This document shows positions 44,929 through 54,430 of a stretch of 64,000 nucleotides of DNA, in pieces. A program made the position numbers and the translations under genes. The notes under the pieces are model-generated. The model had not been told where the DNA came from. It worked only from the letters and a program-made list of their open reading frames with translations, and ran no database searches. Position 1 is the stretch's first letter. Every line of letters begins with the position of its first letter. Source of the DNA: Flavobacterium inviolabile (GTDB lineage Bacteria; Bacteroidota; Bacteroidia; Flavobacteriales; Flavobacteriaceae); NCBI RefSeq assembly GCF_013389455.1, contig NZ_CP058278.1, forward strand, positions 620,001 to 684,000, given 5' to 3'.

Positions 44929-45711
44929 TTATTTTCCCGGAAATACGGCTTTTCTTTTTTCAAGAAATGCTGTTGTTCCTTCTTTAAAATCTTCTGTTCC
45001 GAAACATTCTCCGAAAGAACGGATCTCTGTATGATACCCGTTTACGCCTTCTTCATAATTGGCATTAACAGACTGGATCGCTTTTCCGATAGCAACACTC
45101 GAATTTTTGGTGATCTTACCGGCAATTCCTTTTACAAAATCCAGTAATTCTTCCTGCGTTACCACATGGTTTACCAATCCGTAGTTTAATGCTGTTTGTG
45201 CATCAATCATTCCGGCGGTCATGATCATTTCCATCGCACGTCCTTTTCCGATTAATTGCGGCAAACGCTGTGTTCCGCCATAACCCGGAATTACTCCTAA
45301 GGAAACTTCCGGCAATCCCATTTTGGCATTCTCTGAAGCTACTCTGAAATGTGCGGCCATAGCCAGTTCCAATCCGCCGCCTAAAGCAAATCCGTTAACG
45401 GCTGCAATAACCGGAGTCTCTAAATTCTGAACAAAATCGAAAAGCATTTCCTGTCCCTGTGCTGCCAGTCTTCCTCCTTCTTTAATTGAAAAGTTTGCAA
45501 ACTCTGAAATATCCGCTCCGGCTACAAATGCTTTTTCCCCGCTTCCTGTAATGATAATCACTTTTACCGATTTGTCGTCGTTTTCTGTTCTGAAAGCTTT
45601 GTGCAGCTCTTCAATTGTAGCTTTGTTAAGGGCATTCAGTTTGGTAGGACGGTTAATGGTAATAACCGCTATCCCATTTTCTTTTTCAATTAAAATGTTT
45701 TCGTAGTTCAT
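44929..45711 (-). CDS. Enoyl-CoA hydratase/isomerase (crotonase) family protein
   Basis: 260 residues. Crotonase fold with the oxyanion hole AFVAGADISEF, the ALGGGLELAMAAH glycine-rich segment carrying a catalytic Glu, and GLPEVSLGVIPGYGGTQRL with the second catalytic Glu. It is likely to hydrate trans-2-enoyl-CoA in beta-oxidation, but the crotonase family is broad. Cytosolic. It follows the histidine kinase with 13 bp on the same strand. Confidence 0.9.
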   Translation of the reverse strand: MNYENILIEKENGIAVITINRPTKLNALNKATIEELHKAFRTENDDKSVKVIIITGSGEKAFVAGADISEFANFSIKEGGRLAAQGQEMLFDFVQNLETPVIAAVNGFALGGGLELAMAAHFRVASENAKMGLPEVSLGVIPGYGGTQRLPQLIGKGRAMEMIMTAGMIDAQTALNYGLVNHVVTQEELLDFVKGIAGKITKNSSVAIGKAIQSVNANYEEGVNGYHTEIRSFGECFGTEDFKEGTTAFLEKRKAVFPGK

Positions 45712-45724
45712 GATGTTGTAATGT

Positions 45725-47200
45725 TTATGTGTTGATTATAGGCAGCGTCACCAAAAATGTTGTTCCATTTCCTTTCTCGCTCTGAAACGTAATGGTGCCG
45801 TGATAATTTTCTACAATATTTTTAATGATTCCCAATCCCAATCCCATACCGCTGGTTTTGGTGGTAAATTTCGGTTCGAAAATACGATTTTTATTTTCCA
45901 TACTGATCCCCACCCCATTGTCTTTAACAATAATTTTAGCATTGTTGTTTTCCCTGTAAACTTTTACTTCAATTTTAGGTTCCGGCTCATTTTCCGGTAT
46001 TGCCTGAATGGCATTTTTAACCAGGTTGGTGATGATCCGGATCAGTTGTGTCCGGTCTATTTTTGTGATGATCTCCGCTTCATCCGCTTCAAAATAGATA
46101 TAGTATTCATTAAAGATTTCCAAAGCCAGCTGTACGATCGCAACCAGGTTTATCGTTTCGTTTTGCTGTGCCGGCATTGATGCAAAATTGGAAAAAGCAG
46201 AGGCTACCGAACTCATCGTATCAATCTGCTGAATCAGGGTCTTGGAATAATCTTCTACTTTTTGTTTTACATTCGGGTCGTTCGGGTCAAATTTTCGCTG
46301 AAAGCTCTGTACGGTCAAACGCATCGGCGTTAGCGGATTTTTGATTTCATGCGCCACCTGTTTTGCCATTTCCCGCCAGGCCTGTTCTCTTTCGCTTTGC
46401 GCCAACTTCTCGGCACTTTCTTCCAGTTTGTCCACCATTCCGTTATAGGCGATAATCAGGGAATTGATCTCTTTGCTGCTGGATGCTTCCAGCGGAATCT
46501 TCTCGTTCTTTTTATTAAAGCGGGTATCGTAGATTCGTTCACTGATGGCCTGTAGTGATTTGGTAATATAACTGGACAGGAAATAAGCCAGCATGATAGA
46601 CGTGAGCAACATAAAAAAATAGACCTGCCCGAAACGGATCAGGAAGTTTTTTACTTCATTTTCATAAAAGCTGGTTTCTTCGGCATACGGAAGATTCAAG
46701 ATCCCGAGCGGCTTGAATTTGGTGTCTTTTAAATAGCTATAGGACGAGCGGTAGCGCTGTCCGTCTATCTGGCGCAAGTCGACAAATCGTTTGCTTGCAG
46801 ACGACTGTATAATTTTTAAGATAATCGGCGAAATGGGTCTTGCCAGGCTGTCAATTGAAAAATTCCCTTTGGAAGAAATCAGCAGGTTTCCTTTCAAATC
46901 ATGGATATTGATTTCCAGCGCATGAATATTGGCCAATTCCTGGATCTTGTCTTTAAAGATAAGCGGTAAATTTTCCGTGGTTAGCGGATAGGTCGTGGTA
47001 GAAAGAATATAATTGATGTGCTGCGTAATGGCATCTTCTTTTCGTTCCAGACGGTCCTGATGGTAAATACGGGCTTCTTTACGGAACTGGTAAATGGAAA
47101 CCGTAGCGATCAAAACAGACGCAATCAGCGTAAGGAAAATCATGGAGAAAAAAATCCTGACCTGTAACGATAATTGGGTTATTTTAAAATCTTTAAACAT
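45725..47200 (-). CDS. NtrY-like membrane sensor histidine kinase
   Basis: 491 residues. Two membrane helices (about 15-38 and 190-215) flank a periplasmic sensor segment. A HAMP-like linker and coiled stretch lead to the H box AHEIKNPLTPMRL with H284, the N box and the G boxes GMGLGLGIIKNIVENYHGTI, which bind ATP. No response regulator is adjacent, so the partner must be elsewhere. The stop of hemJ lies right at its start, which suggests the gene is expressed with hemH and hemJ. Confidence 0.88.
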   Translation of the reverse strand: MFKDFKITQLSLQVRIFFSMIFLTLIASVLIATVSIYQFRKEARIYHQDRLERKEDAITQHINYILSTTTYPLTTENLPLIFKDKIQELANIHALEINIHDLKGNLLISSKGNFSIDSLARPISPIILKIIQSSASKRFVDLRQIDGQRYRSSYSYLKDTKFKPLGILNLPYAEETSFYENEVKNFLIRFGQVYFFMLLTSIMLAYFLSSYITKSLQAISERIYDTRFNKKNEKIPLEASSSKEINSLIIAYNGMVDKLEESAEKLAQSEREQAWREMAKQVAHEIKNPLTPMRLTVQSFQRKFDPNDPNVKQKVEDYSKTLIQQIDTMSSVASAFSNFASMPAQQNETINLVAIVQLALEIFNEYYIYFEADEAEIITKIDRTQLIRIITNLVKNAIQAIPENEPEPKIEVKVYRENNNAKIIVKDNGVGISMENKNRIFEPKFTTKTSGMGLGLGIIKNIVENYHGTITFQSEKGNGTTFLVTLPIINT

Positions 47201-47758
47201 CTATGACTGGTTTCTTTCCCGGATTCGTTTGTAAAGCCTGTAGCCTAACATTAGCAGAATCGAAAATAAGAAAATTCCGATTACGCCGTAAATCCAATTC
47301 AGGGCATCTTTTAAAATTACTAAAAAAACCACTGCAAAAAGTATAATCGTGGCTCCTTCGTTCCATATTCTGAAAAAAGCGGAGGTGTGCCGGATTTCAT
47401 TTCGCTGTAATTGCTTAAAAATCTGATGGCATTTTAAATGATACAGGTAAAGCAGGAAAACGAATCCCAGTTTTACATGCATCCAGGGCATTTTGAGCCA
47501 TGCATTGCCCAGGGTGGTAAAAAACAGCATCCAGAAGGCAAAGATACTGGCTAAAATTGCCGACGGCCAGGTAATGATATACCACAACCGGTAGGACATC
47601 AGCTGGTATTGCTTGATCAGAATTTCTTTTTCCGGCGAAGGTTTGTCTTTTGCTTCCGCATGATAAACAAACAGGCGGACAATATAAAAAAGCCCTGCAA
47701 ACCATGTTATAACAAAGATGAGATGCAGGGATTTTATATAATTATAATATTCTTCCAT
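47201..47758 (-). CDS. hemJ: Protoporphyrinogen oxidase HemJ
   Basis: 185 residues with about four to five membrane segments. IKSLHLIFVITWFAGLFYIVRLFVYHAEA at the N-terminus and the K-M-P-W-M-H-V-K-L-G segment are typical of HemJ (UPF0093), which oxidises protoporphyrinogen IX at the penultimate step of haem synthesis. The conserved His12 is at the expected position. It directly follows hemH (10 bp) on the minus strand, in keeping with late haem enzymes. CopD-like labels for this family are less specific. Confidence 0.87.
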   Translation of the reverse strand: MEEYYNYIKSLHLIFVITWFAGLFYIVRLFVYHAEAKDKPSPEKEILIKQYQLMSYRLWYIITWPSAILASIFAFWMLFFTTLGNAWLKMPWMHVKLGFVFLLYLYHLKCHQIFKQLQRNEIRHTSAFFRIWNEGATIILFAVVFLVILKDALNWIYGVIGIFLFSILLMLGYRLYKRIRERNQS

Positions 47759-47768
47759 TTAGAAGGTA

Positions 47769-48785
47769 TTAGTTTTTAGACCAGTCTTTAATCCAGTTAC
47801 TCATCGTTTCAATCCAGTTATCATCGTCATTCAAACACGGGATGGCTAAGAAGTTTTCCCCGCCGTGTTCTTTAAACTGGTGGTTGGCTTCCATGGCGAT
47901 TTCTTCCAATGTTTCCAGACAGTCGGAAACGAATGCCGGCGTAACTACTGCCAGGTTTTTTATGCCTTTTTCCGGCATTTTGTTGATTTCAACATCGGTA
48001 TATGGCTCCAGCCATTTGTCCCCTGCAAGACGGGACTGAAATGTCTGGCTGTATTTTTCTTTCGGCAGGTTTAAAAGTTCCACTACCTGACGCGTGGTTT
48101 CATAACACTGGTGCCGGTAACAGAATTCATGTGCCGGTGATGGTGTATTGCAGCAGGATCCGTCTATTTTACAGTGTGATTTGGTTACATCTGTTTTACG
48201 GACATGGCGCTCCGGAATACCGTGATAGGAGAATAACAAATGATCGTATTCAAATCCTTCCAGATGTTTCTTTATCGAATCGGCCAAGTTCTGGATATAG
48301 TCTTTTTTATTGTAAAATGCCGGAACTATGGTAAACGTCATTTGTGGGAAATGTTTCTGACGCAGTTCTTCCGCCAGGACCAGAATTGTAGTGGTCGAAG
48401 CCATGGCATGCTGCGGATAAAGCGGGAACAGCATGACTTCCGTAACCCCTTTGTCTGCCAACTCCTGTAATCCTTTCAGGATCGACGGATTGCCGTATCG
48501 CATTGCCAAAGCAACCGGAACAGCTACTTTATCCTGTACTTTTTTATGGGCTCTTTTGGAAATTACCACTAAAGGAGATCCTTCTTCCCACCATATTTTT
48601 TTATAGGCTTCGGCAGAACGCTCCGGGCGTTTTCTTAAGATAATCCCTCTCACCAGTAAGGCTCTTAATAAAAAAGGGACATCAATAACATATTTATCCA
48701 TTAAGAACTCATCCAAATATGGCTTTACATCTTTTGGTTCAGGACTTTCGGGCGAACCTAAGTTTACTAACAATACTCCTTTCAT
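47769..48785 (-). CDS. hemH: Ferrochelatase
   Basis: About 338 residues from the ATG at 48785 (a longer frame starts at 48800). It inserts Fe(II) into protoporphyrin IX. GVLLVNLGSPESPEP at the start, FSYHGIPERH with the conserved His, and CLETLEEI near the C-terminus are family marks. Between them is an insert with five cysteines in about 26 residues (HCKIDGSCCN and EFCYRHQC), which might bind a metal or Fe-S cluster. It heads the minus-strand hemH-hemJ unit and is divergent from an AraC-like regulator. Confidence 0.95.
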   Translation of the reverse strand: MKGVLLVNLGSPESPEPKDVKPYLDEFLMDKYVIDVPFLLRALLVRGIILRKRPERSAEAYKKIWWEEGSPLVVISKRAHKKVQDKVAVPVALAMRYGNPSILKGLQELADKGVTEVMLFPLYPQHAMASTTTILVLAEELRQKHFPQMTFTIVPAFYNKKDYIQNLADSIKKHLEGFEYDHLLFSYHGIPERHVRKTDVTKSHCKIDGSCCNTPSPAHEFCYRHQCYETTRQVVELLNLPKEKYSQTFQSRLAGDKWLEPYTDVEINKMPEKGIKNLAVVTPAFVSDCLETLEEIAMEANHQFKEHGGENFLAIPCLNDDDNWIETMSNWIKDWSKN

Positions 48786-48878
48786 AAATTTTTTTCGCAA
48801 ATTTATTTACTTGCTTTTTGTTTCCAGGTTGATATTAATTTCTTTTTTGAATACTTCAATAGCTAAAATAGATACTCT

Positions 48879-49751
48879 TTAAGAGTTTATATTAATAGAC
48901 ATCAGATATTTTTTTGGTGTGGTACCGAATTTCTTTTTAAAAGCAGCAATAAAATGGCTTGCTGTGCTGTAGCCGATTTTCAGACCTACTTCATTTACAT
49001 TATAGGAACCGCTGTCCAGCAGTTTCCGGGCATATTCCATTTTATAGTCGAACAGAAAACTGTATACCGAATCGCCATAAATCTGCTTGAATCCCATTTT
49101 CAGCTTTTTCAGGTTTAATCCCACCTGATCGGCCAATTCCTGCAATCCGGGCGGTTCTGCCATATTAGCAAGTACGATATCTTTTGCTTTCCGGATTTTC
49201 AAGACATTTTCTTCGTCTATTAAAAACGGGCATTGTTCGGCATCCGGGTCTTCACTACGGTTAAAAAACAAGCTTAACAGTTCATATCCTTTTCCTTTAT
49301 AATACAGGTTTTTAATGGAAGCGTTTAAGTTGTAATTGAAAACCTGATTCAATACGATAGCCATCGAAGGGCTGATATTTTCTTCCTTATAATATTTTTT
49401 ATCCCTGTTTTCATCACTCAGAAACGGGATATATTCTGCTTCGGAAGAAAACAAGGCATGAAATTTTTTAATGGAAATCAGCACCGAAACCACCCAGGAA
49501 TGGGGTTCAATCGTTAAATGTAACGGCAGTTCTTTTTGGGGATTGTACAACAGTAAGGATTTTTCTTCTACCAGATCCAGCGCATAGTTTCCCTGATTAA
49601 ACAAAAACTTTGCTTTTCCTTTCAATCCAAAATGAAACTGAATAAGCCCCATACCTACATGACGTTCGAATTTAACGACGTCATTCGTATCATTCTGAAA
49701 ACGAATTAAAAAAAAATCTTCTTCAATTTTTATTTCTTCTTGAGAACCCAT
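48879..49751 (-). CDS. AraC family transcriptional regulator
   Basis: 290 residues. An N-terminal sensor-like domain is followed by a C-terminal AraC double HTH (about residues 190-288): LQELADQVGLNLKKLKMGFKQIYG and NVNEVGLKIGYSTASHFIAAFKKKFGTTPKKY. The gene lies between hemH (same strand) and hemA (divergent), so regulation of the haem genes is plausible but inferred only from position. The 229-bp spacer to hemA should contain its target sites. Confidence 0.9.
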   Translation of the reverse strand: MGSQEEIKIEEDFFLIRFQNDTNDVVKFERHVGMGLIQFHFGLKGKAKFLFNQGNYALDLVEEKSLLLYNPQKELPLHLTIEPHSWVVSVLISIKKFHALFSSEAEYIPFLSDENRDKKYYKEENISPSMAIVLNQVFNYNLNASIKNLYYKGKGYELLSLFFNRSEDPDAEQCPFLIDEENVLKIRKAKDIVLANMAEPPGLQELADQVGLNLKKLKMGFKQIYGDSVYSFLFDYKMEYARKLLDSGSYNVNEVGLKIGYSTASHFIAAFKKKFGTTPKKYLMSININS

Positions 49752-49946
49752 AGCGGTATTTTTTCGTAAGTATCTTCAAAGCCTTTTATTTTGTTTATTT
49801 AGAATAATTCCAAATAAATAAATTGTAAGGTGTTGATTTCAGTGCAAATTTAAAAGAATTTATGTTGACAAACATATTTTAGTTTAAAATATCTTGGAGC
49901 GATACAAAAAGTCCTTTGAGCGTTATTTTTATAGTATAGATAGTAA

Positions 49947-49954
49947 TACTTTTG
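49947..49954 (+). promoter_or_regulatory. Putative -7 box for the hemA operon
   Basis: TACTTTTG fits TAnnTTTG, 26 bp before the hemA ATG. No clear upstream element at the usual spacing was seen, in line with an activated promoter. Confidence 0.4.
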
Positions 49955-49980
49955 TTTAACTTTAGATTAAAGTGTAAAGA

Positions 49981-51240
49981 ATGGGAAATAATACGATATC
50001 GAAGCATCCAACATTTTATGCAGTTGGATTGAGTTACAAGAAAGCGGATGCCGAGATAAGAGGAAAGTTTAGCCTTGACACTCAGGCAAAAAATGACTTA
50101 TTGATACAAGCAAAAAACGAAGGTCTGGAAACCTTAATCGTTACTTCTACCTGTAACAGAACTGAAATTTACGGTTTTGCCCAGCATCCTTTCCAATTAA
50201 TAAAGTTACTTTGTGAAAACAGTCAGGGTACTATTGAAGATTTTCAAAAAGTAGCTTATGTTTACAAAAACAGCGAGGCGATCAACCACATGTTTCGCGT
50301 GGGAACCGGATTGGACAGCCAGATTTTAGGTGATTTCGAAATTATCAGTCAGATTAAAAATTCTTTTATTGATTCCAAAGCACAGAACCTAGTTAATAAT
50401 TTTTTAGAGCGTTTGGTAAATGCCGTTATTCAGGCCAGCAAGCGTATTAAAAACGAAACCGAGATCAGTTCCGGTGCTACTTCCGTTTCTTTTGCAGCGG
50501 TACAATATATTATGAACAATGTTCCCGAGATCAGCAACAAGAATATCTTATTGTTCGGAACCGGGAAAATAGGCCGCAACACTTGCGAGAATTTAGTAAA
50601 GCACACTAAAAACGATCACATTACGCTGATTAACCGGACCAAAGATAAAGCAGAGAGAATTGCCGGCAAGTTTAACCTGATTGTAAAGGATTATGCCGAT
50701 TTGCAGCTTGAAATTCAAAAAGCCGATGTTTTGGTCGTTGCCACAGGTGCTCAGAATCCAACCATTGACAAAGCAATCCTGAATCTTAAAAAGCCTTTGC
50801 TGATTTTAGATTTGTCTATTCCTAAAAATGTAAATGAAAATGTAAAAGAGCTGGAAGGTATCAGTCTGGTTCACATGGATCATCTTTCGCAAATGACGGA
50901 TGAAACACTGGAAAACAGAAAAAAACACATCCCGGCTGCCGAAGCGATCATTGAAGAGATCAAAGAAGAATACATCAGCTGGACAAAAGCCCGGAAATTT
51001 GCACCAACTATTCATGCGTTAAAAGAAAAACTCAACACGATTAAAGAAAGTGAACTGAATTTTCAACGTAAAAAAATAAACAATTTTGATGAAGAGCAGG
51101 CTGAGATCATCAGTACCCGCATCATTCAAAAAATAACTACTCATTTTGCCAATCACCTGAAAGACAACAATACCATGGTTGATGAAAGTATCGAGTGGAT
51201 TGAGAAAATTTTTCAGATAGAAACTGCAAAAGATGAATAA
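49981..51240 (+). CDS. hemA: Glutamyl-tRNA reductase
   Basis: 419 residues. It reduces glutamyl-tRNA to glutamate-1-semialdehyde, the first committed step of C5 tetrapyrrole synthesis. The nucleophile C58 lies in TSTCNRTEIYG. The NADPH domain has LLFGTGKIGRN near 190, and the C-terminal part is a helical dimerisation domain. It overlaps hemC by 8 bp. The enzyme shows that the organism uses the C5 pathway rather than ALA synthase. Confidence 0.97.
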   Translation: MGNNTISKHPTFYAVGLSYKKADAEIRGKFSLDTQAKNDLLIQAKNEGLETLIVTSTCNRTEIYGFAQHPFQLIKLLCENSQGTIEDFQKVAYVYKNSEAINHMFRVGTGLDSQILGDFEIISQIKNSFIDSKAQNLVNNFLERLVNAVIQASKRIKNETEISSGATSVSFAAVQYIMNNVPEISNKNILLFGTGKIGRNTCENLVKHTKNDHITLINRTKDKAERIAGKFNLIVKDYADLQLEIQKADVLVVATGAQNPTIDKAILNLKKPLLILDLSIPKNVNENVKELEGISLVHMDHLSQMTDETLENRKKHIPAAEAIIEEIKEEYISWTKARKFAPTIHALKEKLNTIKESELNFQRKKINNFDEEQAEIISTRIIQKITTHFANHLKDNNTMVDESIEWIEKIFQIETAKDE

Positions 51241-52150
51241 AACAATACGCATTGGAACGCGTGACAGCGAACTCGCTTTATGGCAGGCTCACACCGTTGA
51301 AAAAAGACTAAACGATTTAGGATATACAACCGCAATCATCGCAGTAAAATCGACCGGCGATATTATTCTTGACAAACCTTTATATGAATTGGGCATTACC
51401 GGTATTTTCACCAAAACACTGGACATTGCCATGATTAAAGGGGAAGTGGACATTGCCGTTCACTCCATGAAAGACGTGCCGACAGCTTTGCCTCAGGGCA
51501 TTGTACAGGCAGCCGTTTTAGAAAGAGCAAACACTTTAGATATATTGGTACACAAAGGAAATCAGGATTTCCTTAACGGTACCGGAACCATTGCAACCGG
51601 AAGCCTTCGCCGAAAAGCGCAATGGCTACACAAATACCCGTCACACGAAGTTGTCGATTTACGCGGCAACGTGAACACCCGGATGCAAAAACTCCAGGAC
51701 AACAATTGGAACGGAGCTGTTTTTGCCGCTGCCGGACTGGAACGCATCAATTTAAAACCCGAAACCTATATCGATTTAGACTGGATGGTTCCTGCACCTG
51801 CACAGGGCGCCATGGTGGTTGTGGCGATGGAAAATGATACTTTCTGCCAAGAAGCCGTAGCCAAATTAAATCATAGCGAAACAGAAATCTGTACCCATAT
51901 TGAACGCCAGTTTCTACGGGAACTGGAAGGCGGCTGTACCGCACCTATCGGCGCATTGGCAACGATAGCCAACGATATCATTTCTTTTGAAGGGGTTTTA
52001 TTTTCCCTTGACGGAAAAGAGAAACGGGACATTAAAACGACTGTTCCTGTAAAAGAATACCACGATCTTGGGAAAAACAGTGCTCAGGAAATACTTAACA
52101 ATGGCGGTAACGAATTAATGGCTGCCATTAAAAAAACATTACAGCAATAA
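51233..52150 (+). CDS. hemC: Porphobilinogen deaminase (hydroxymethylbilane synthase)
   Basis: 305 residues. It condenses four porphobilinogens. The cofactor-bearing Cys is C235 in ELEGGCTAPIGAL, and IGTRDSELALWQAHTVE, HSMKDVPT and GSLRRKAQW are conserved blocks, with Asp in VDIAVHSMKD region positioned correctly. Its start lies inside the end of hemA, and its stop overlaps the hemD ATG by one base, so hemACD are coupled. Confidence 0.97.
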   Translation: MNKTIRIGTRDSELALWQAHTVEKRLNDLGYTTAIIAVKSTGDIILDKPLYELGITGIFTKTLDIAMIKGEVDIAVHSMKDVPTALPQGIVQAAVLERANTLDILVHKGNQDFLNGTGTIATGSLRRKAQWLHKYPSHEVVDLRGNVNTRMQKLQDNNWNGAVFAAAGLERINLKPETYIDLDWMVPAPAQGAMVVVAMENDTFCQEAVAKLNHSETEICTHIERQFLRELEGGCTAPIGALATIANDIISFEGVLFSLDGKEKRDIKTTVPVKEYHDLGKNSAQEILNNGGNELMAAIKKTLQQ

Positions 52151-52818
52151 TGCCGGATACGACACGTATACTTTCCACCAAAAAACTACTTCCCAATCAG
52201 AAGCAATTTTTACTGAATGCCGGTTTCACGGTTGTGGAATCCGATTTCATCAAAACAGAAACCATTGCTTTTGATCTGAACCAGCTTCAGGAATACCTGA
52301 TTTTCACCAGTCAGAATGCTGTTCACAGTGTGTTACAACACCCTAAAGTAGCTGAGCTAAAACAGAAAGATGTTTTTTGCGTTGGTTTGAAAACCAAAGC
52401 ATTATTGGAAGAAAACGGTTTTAAAGTAATTGCCTATACCGGATATGCTTCCGATCTGGCGGAGATCATTACCCTGGTTTATCCCAAAGGCAGTTATTCC
52501 TTTTTTAGCGGCAACCTGCGTAAAGACACTTTACCGGATGCCTTAAAAGAAGCCAATATTCCGCTAAAAGAAGTTAATGTTTACAATACAATACTGACTC
52601 CTAATAAAGTAAACAGTAAAGCAGACGGAATCCTTTTTTTCAGTCCGTCCGGTGTGGAAAGCTATTTAAAGGACCATACCATTACTGCCGAAACCTGCTT
52701 TTGCATTGGTACCACTACTGCAGAAGCACTTGATACTATTACCAAAAACATTGTCATTGCCAATCAGCCCACAATTGAAAACACCATAATTCAATGTATT
52801 AATCATTATAAGCAATAA
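52150..52818 (+). CDS. hemD: Uroporphyrinogen-III synthase
   Basis: 222 residues, weakly conserved like all HemD. LIFTSQNAVHSVLQH near residue 55, FCVGLKTKALLEENGF, SFFSGNLRKDTLP, VNVYNTI and LFFSPSGVESYL are typical. It cyclises hydroxymethylbilane with ring-D inversion. Position directly after hemC and translational overlap strengthen the call. Confidence 0.92.
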   Translation: MPDTTRILSTKKLLPNQKQFLLNAGFTVVESDFIKTETIAFDLNQLQEYLIFTSQNAVHSVLQHPKVAELKQKDVFCVGLKTKALLEENGFKVIAYTGYASDLAEIITLVYPKGSYSFFSGNLRKDTLPDALKEANIPLKEVNVYNTILTPNKVNSKADGILFFSPSGVESYLKDHTITAETCFCIGTTTAEALDTITKNIVIANQPTIENTIIQCINHYKQ

Positions 52819-52822
52819 CGCC

Positions 52823-53338
52823 ATGGACTATCTGTTAGAAAATCTGGAAACGGAACGCTTGCTTTTTCGGAAACTGAATCCTTCCGATTTTGATACCTGG
52901 CTGGCTTTTTACAAAGATCCGGAAAGCAGCGAGCTTTGGAACGCCGCTTTATCACCGGAAGAAGCCTGCAAACAGTGGTTTGAAGAACAGTTTTCCCGCT
53001 ATGACAATAAATCGGGCGGTATGCATGTTTTAACCGATAAGAAAACCAAGGCATTTGTAGGACAATGTGGTTTATTGGTTCTCGATTATAATAATAGTAC
53101 AGAGATTGCGCTGGCTTTTTCCTTATTGCCCAAATTTCAGCATAAAGGATATGCCGAAGAAGCCGCACTAAAATGTAAGGAATATGCTTTCAAAACCCTT
53201 AAAGCCGGTTCCCTGATTGCGTTAATAAGTCCTTCCGACATGCTTTCCGAACAAGTGGCTACCGCTATTGGCATGGAATGGGAAGACACCAATATTTACA
53301 ACGACAAAATTGTCAATATATTCAGATTAAAAAAATAA
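52823..53338 (+). CDS. GNAT acetyltransferase (RimJ/RimL-like)
   Basis: 171 residues. LETERLLFRKLNPSDFDTW at the start is typical of the RimJ/RimL group; FSLLPKFQHKGYAEEAALKCKEYAF contains the acetyl-CoA-binding loop. The acceptor is unknown. It is inserted between hemD (5 bp before) and hemE (55 bp after), so it is probably on the haem transcript although no haem role is known. Confidence 0.87.
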   Translation: MDYLLENLETERLLFRKLNPSDFDTWLAFYKDPESSELWNAALSPEEACKQWFEEQFSRYDNKSGGMHVLTDKKTKAFVGQCGLLVLDYNNSTEIALAFSLLPKFQHKGYAEEAALKCKEYAFKTLKAGSLIALISPSDMLSEQVATAIGMEWEDTNIYNDKIVNIFRLKK

Positions 53339-53393
53339 AACGGAATTTTGCTTTTCGCACCGCAAAAGCAAGTCCGCAAAATAACGTAGCAAT

Positions 53394-54422
53394 ATGATAA
53401 AGAACGATTTATTTTTAAGAGCCTTAAAAGGAGAAACTGTAGAAAGACCACCGGTATGGATGATGCGTCAGGCCGGGAGATATTTACCGGAATTCAGAGC
53501 TTTACGGGACAAATATGATTTTTTCACCCGTTGTAAAACTCCGGAATTAGCTGCTGAAATAACCGTTCAACCCATTCGTATTGTAAAACCGGATGCTGCC
53601 ATTTTATTTTCCGATATTCTGGTTATTCCGCAAGCTATGGGAATTGATGTGGAACTAAAAGATAATTTAGGTCCTATCCTTCCGAATCCTATTCGTACCG
53701 CTGCCGATGTGGAAAAAGTATTCATCCCGAATATCCAGGAAAGCTTAGGTTATGTAATGGACGCCATTACGTTAACCAAAGAAATGCTGAATGACGAAGT
53801 ACCGCTTATTGGTTTTGCCGGTTCACCATGGACTATTTTCTGCTATGCTGTGGAAGGAAAAGGCTCTAAGAGCTTTGATACTGCTAAAGGATTCTGTTTT
53901 TCACAGCCGGAAGCCGCTCACGCCCTATTGCAGAAAATTACCGATACTACTATTGCTTATTTAATTGAAAAAGTAAAAACCGGTGTAAATGCCGTTCAGG
54001 TTTTTGACAGCTGGGGCGGAATGTTATCTCCGGCAGATTATCAGGAATTTTCATGGCGCTATATCAACCAGATTGTAGAAGCCCTGGCACCGCATACGGA
54101 AGTGATTGTTTTTGGAAAAGGTTGCTGGTTTGCCCTGAATGAAATGTCAAAAAGTAAGGCTTCCGCCCTGGGAGTAGACTGGACCTGTTCTCCGAAAAAT
54201 GCCCGTTATTTAACGGGTGGCAACATTACGTTACAAGGAAACTTTGATCCTTCCCGTTTGTTATCGCCTATTCCAACGATCAAAAAGATGGTACACGAAA
54301 TGATCGATGAGTTTGGAAAAGACAAATATATTGTAAATTTAGGGCATGGAATTTTACCGAATATTCCTGTCGATCATGCCAAAGCATTTATCGAAGCCGT
54401 AAAAGAATATAACCAAAAATAA
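53394..54422 (+). CDS. hemE: Uroporphyrinogen decarboxylase
   Basis: 342 residues. It removes the four acetate carboxyls to give coproporphyrinogen III. R25 and R29 lie in [15 protein letters not shown]; the substrate Asp is in LFSDILVIP, and [12 protein letters not shown] and NLGHGILPN are conserved blocks. It is in the same orientation as hemACD and probably on the same transcript. Confidence 0.97.
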   Translation: MIKNDLFLRALKGETVERPPVWMMRQAGRYLPEFRALRDKYDFFTRCKTPELAAEITVQPIRIVKPDAAILFSDILVIPQAMGIDVELKDNLGPILPNPIRTAADVEKVFIPNIQESLGYVMDAITLTKEMLNDEVPLIGFAGSPWTIFCYAVEGKGSKSFDTAKGFCFSQPEAAHALLQKITDTTIAYLIEKVKTGVNAVQVFDSWGGMLSPADYQEFSWRYINQIVEALAPHTEVIVFGKGCWFALNEMSKSKASALGVDWTCSPKNARYLTGGNITLQGNFDPSRLLSPIPTIKKMVHEMIDEFGKDKYIVNLGHGILPNIPVDHAKAFIEAVKEYNQK

Positions 54423-54430
54423 AACCCTCC

